Positions 16,233 to 16,312 of a stretch of 16,312 nucleotides of DNA are shown in pieces. Both the position numbers and the translations under genes were made by a program. This DNA comes from Tritrichomonas foetus (taxonomy: Eukaryota; Parabasalia; Tritrichomonadida; Tritrichomonadidae): the NCBI GenBank assembly GCA_001839685.1, contig MLAK01001411.1, forward strand, positions 1-16,312, in the 5' to 3' direction. Every line of letters starts with the position of its first letter. Positions within the stretch are counted from its first letter, which is position 1. The notes under the pieces were generated by a model that was not told the DNA's origin, searched no databases, and saw only the letters and a program-made list of their open reading frames with translations.

Positions 16233-16312
16233 TAATAGTAGGAAGTGGAAATGGTACCTACTGAAAATTAATAAAACTTTTTGAAATCACTAGTTCACGA
16301 TAGAGAGATATA

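Noticed and set aside
1..16312. tRNA, rRNA, CRISPR, viral or toxin genes
   Set aside because: No cloverleaf with box A/B sequences, no rRNA-like conserved blocks, no spaced direct repeats, and no viral or toxin family recognised on either strand.

Overview
The window looks like a piece of the nuclear genome of an AT-rich, intron-poor protist. The best guess is a parabasalid close to Tritrichomonas foetus or Trichomonas. Reasons: dense, mostly intron-free genes on both strands with short AT-rich spacers; standard genetic code; eukaryotic families (SAR1-type GTPase, DENN, SCAR/WAVE homology, ER thioredoxin, degenerate multi-EF-hand protein); and, at three genes, a match to the trichomonad initiator TCAYWY 12-24 bases upstream of the ATG. 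The genus is inferred, not proven.

Layout, left to right. At the left edge (11-65) there is a strong hairpin of unknown origin. Next come a type II membrane protein with a glycosyltransferase-like look (500-1924, +), a 944-residue coiled-coil protein (2304-5138, +) and a small secretory-pathway thioredoxin with CPAC and a C-terminal EDEL (5596-6270, +). The middle holds three leftward genes: an unrecognised 322-residue protein (6586-7554), a short protein consisting only of a SCAR/WAVE homology domain (8716-9228), and a SAR1-like GTPase with an altered switch II (9418-10011). A DENN-domain gene (10324-12362, +) faces away from the GTPase. It is broken by a 300-bp foldback transposon and also carries a one-base frameshift. 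A leftward tail-anchored coiled-coil protein (12660-14117) and a rightward degenerate EF-hand protein (14676-16232) share a divergent promoter region at the right end.

The clearest discovery is the 300-bp element at 10574-10873. It has about 30-bp terminal inverted repeats, is nearly palindromic throughout, and is flanked by a 9-bp direct repeat. Removing the element plus one repeat (309 bases, divisible by 3) restores the uDENN reading frame exactly. This points to a non-autonomous Mutator- or Merlin-like foldback element.

Several genes have membrane-traffic or cytoskeletal themes (SAR1, DENN, SCAR, ER thioredoxin, tail-anchored protein). Nothing in the sequence shows that they are co-regulated, and I read their proximity as chance. 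I saw no tRNA, rRNA, CRISPR or viral gene.
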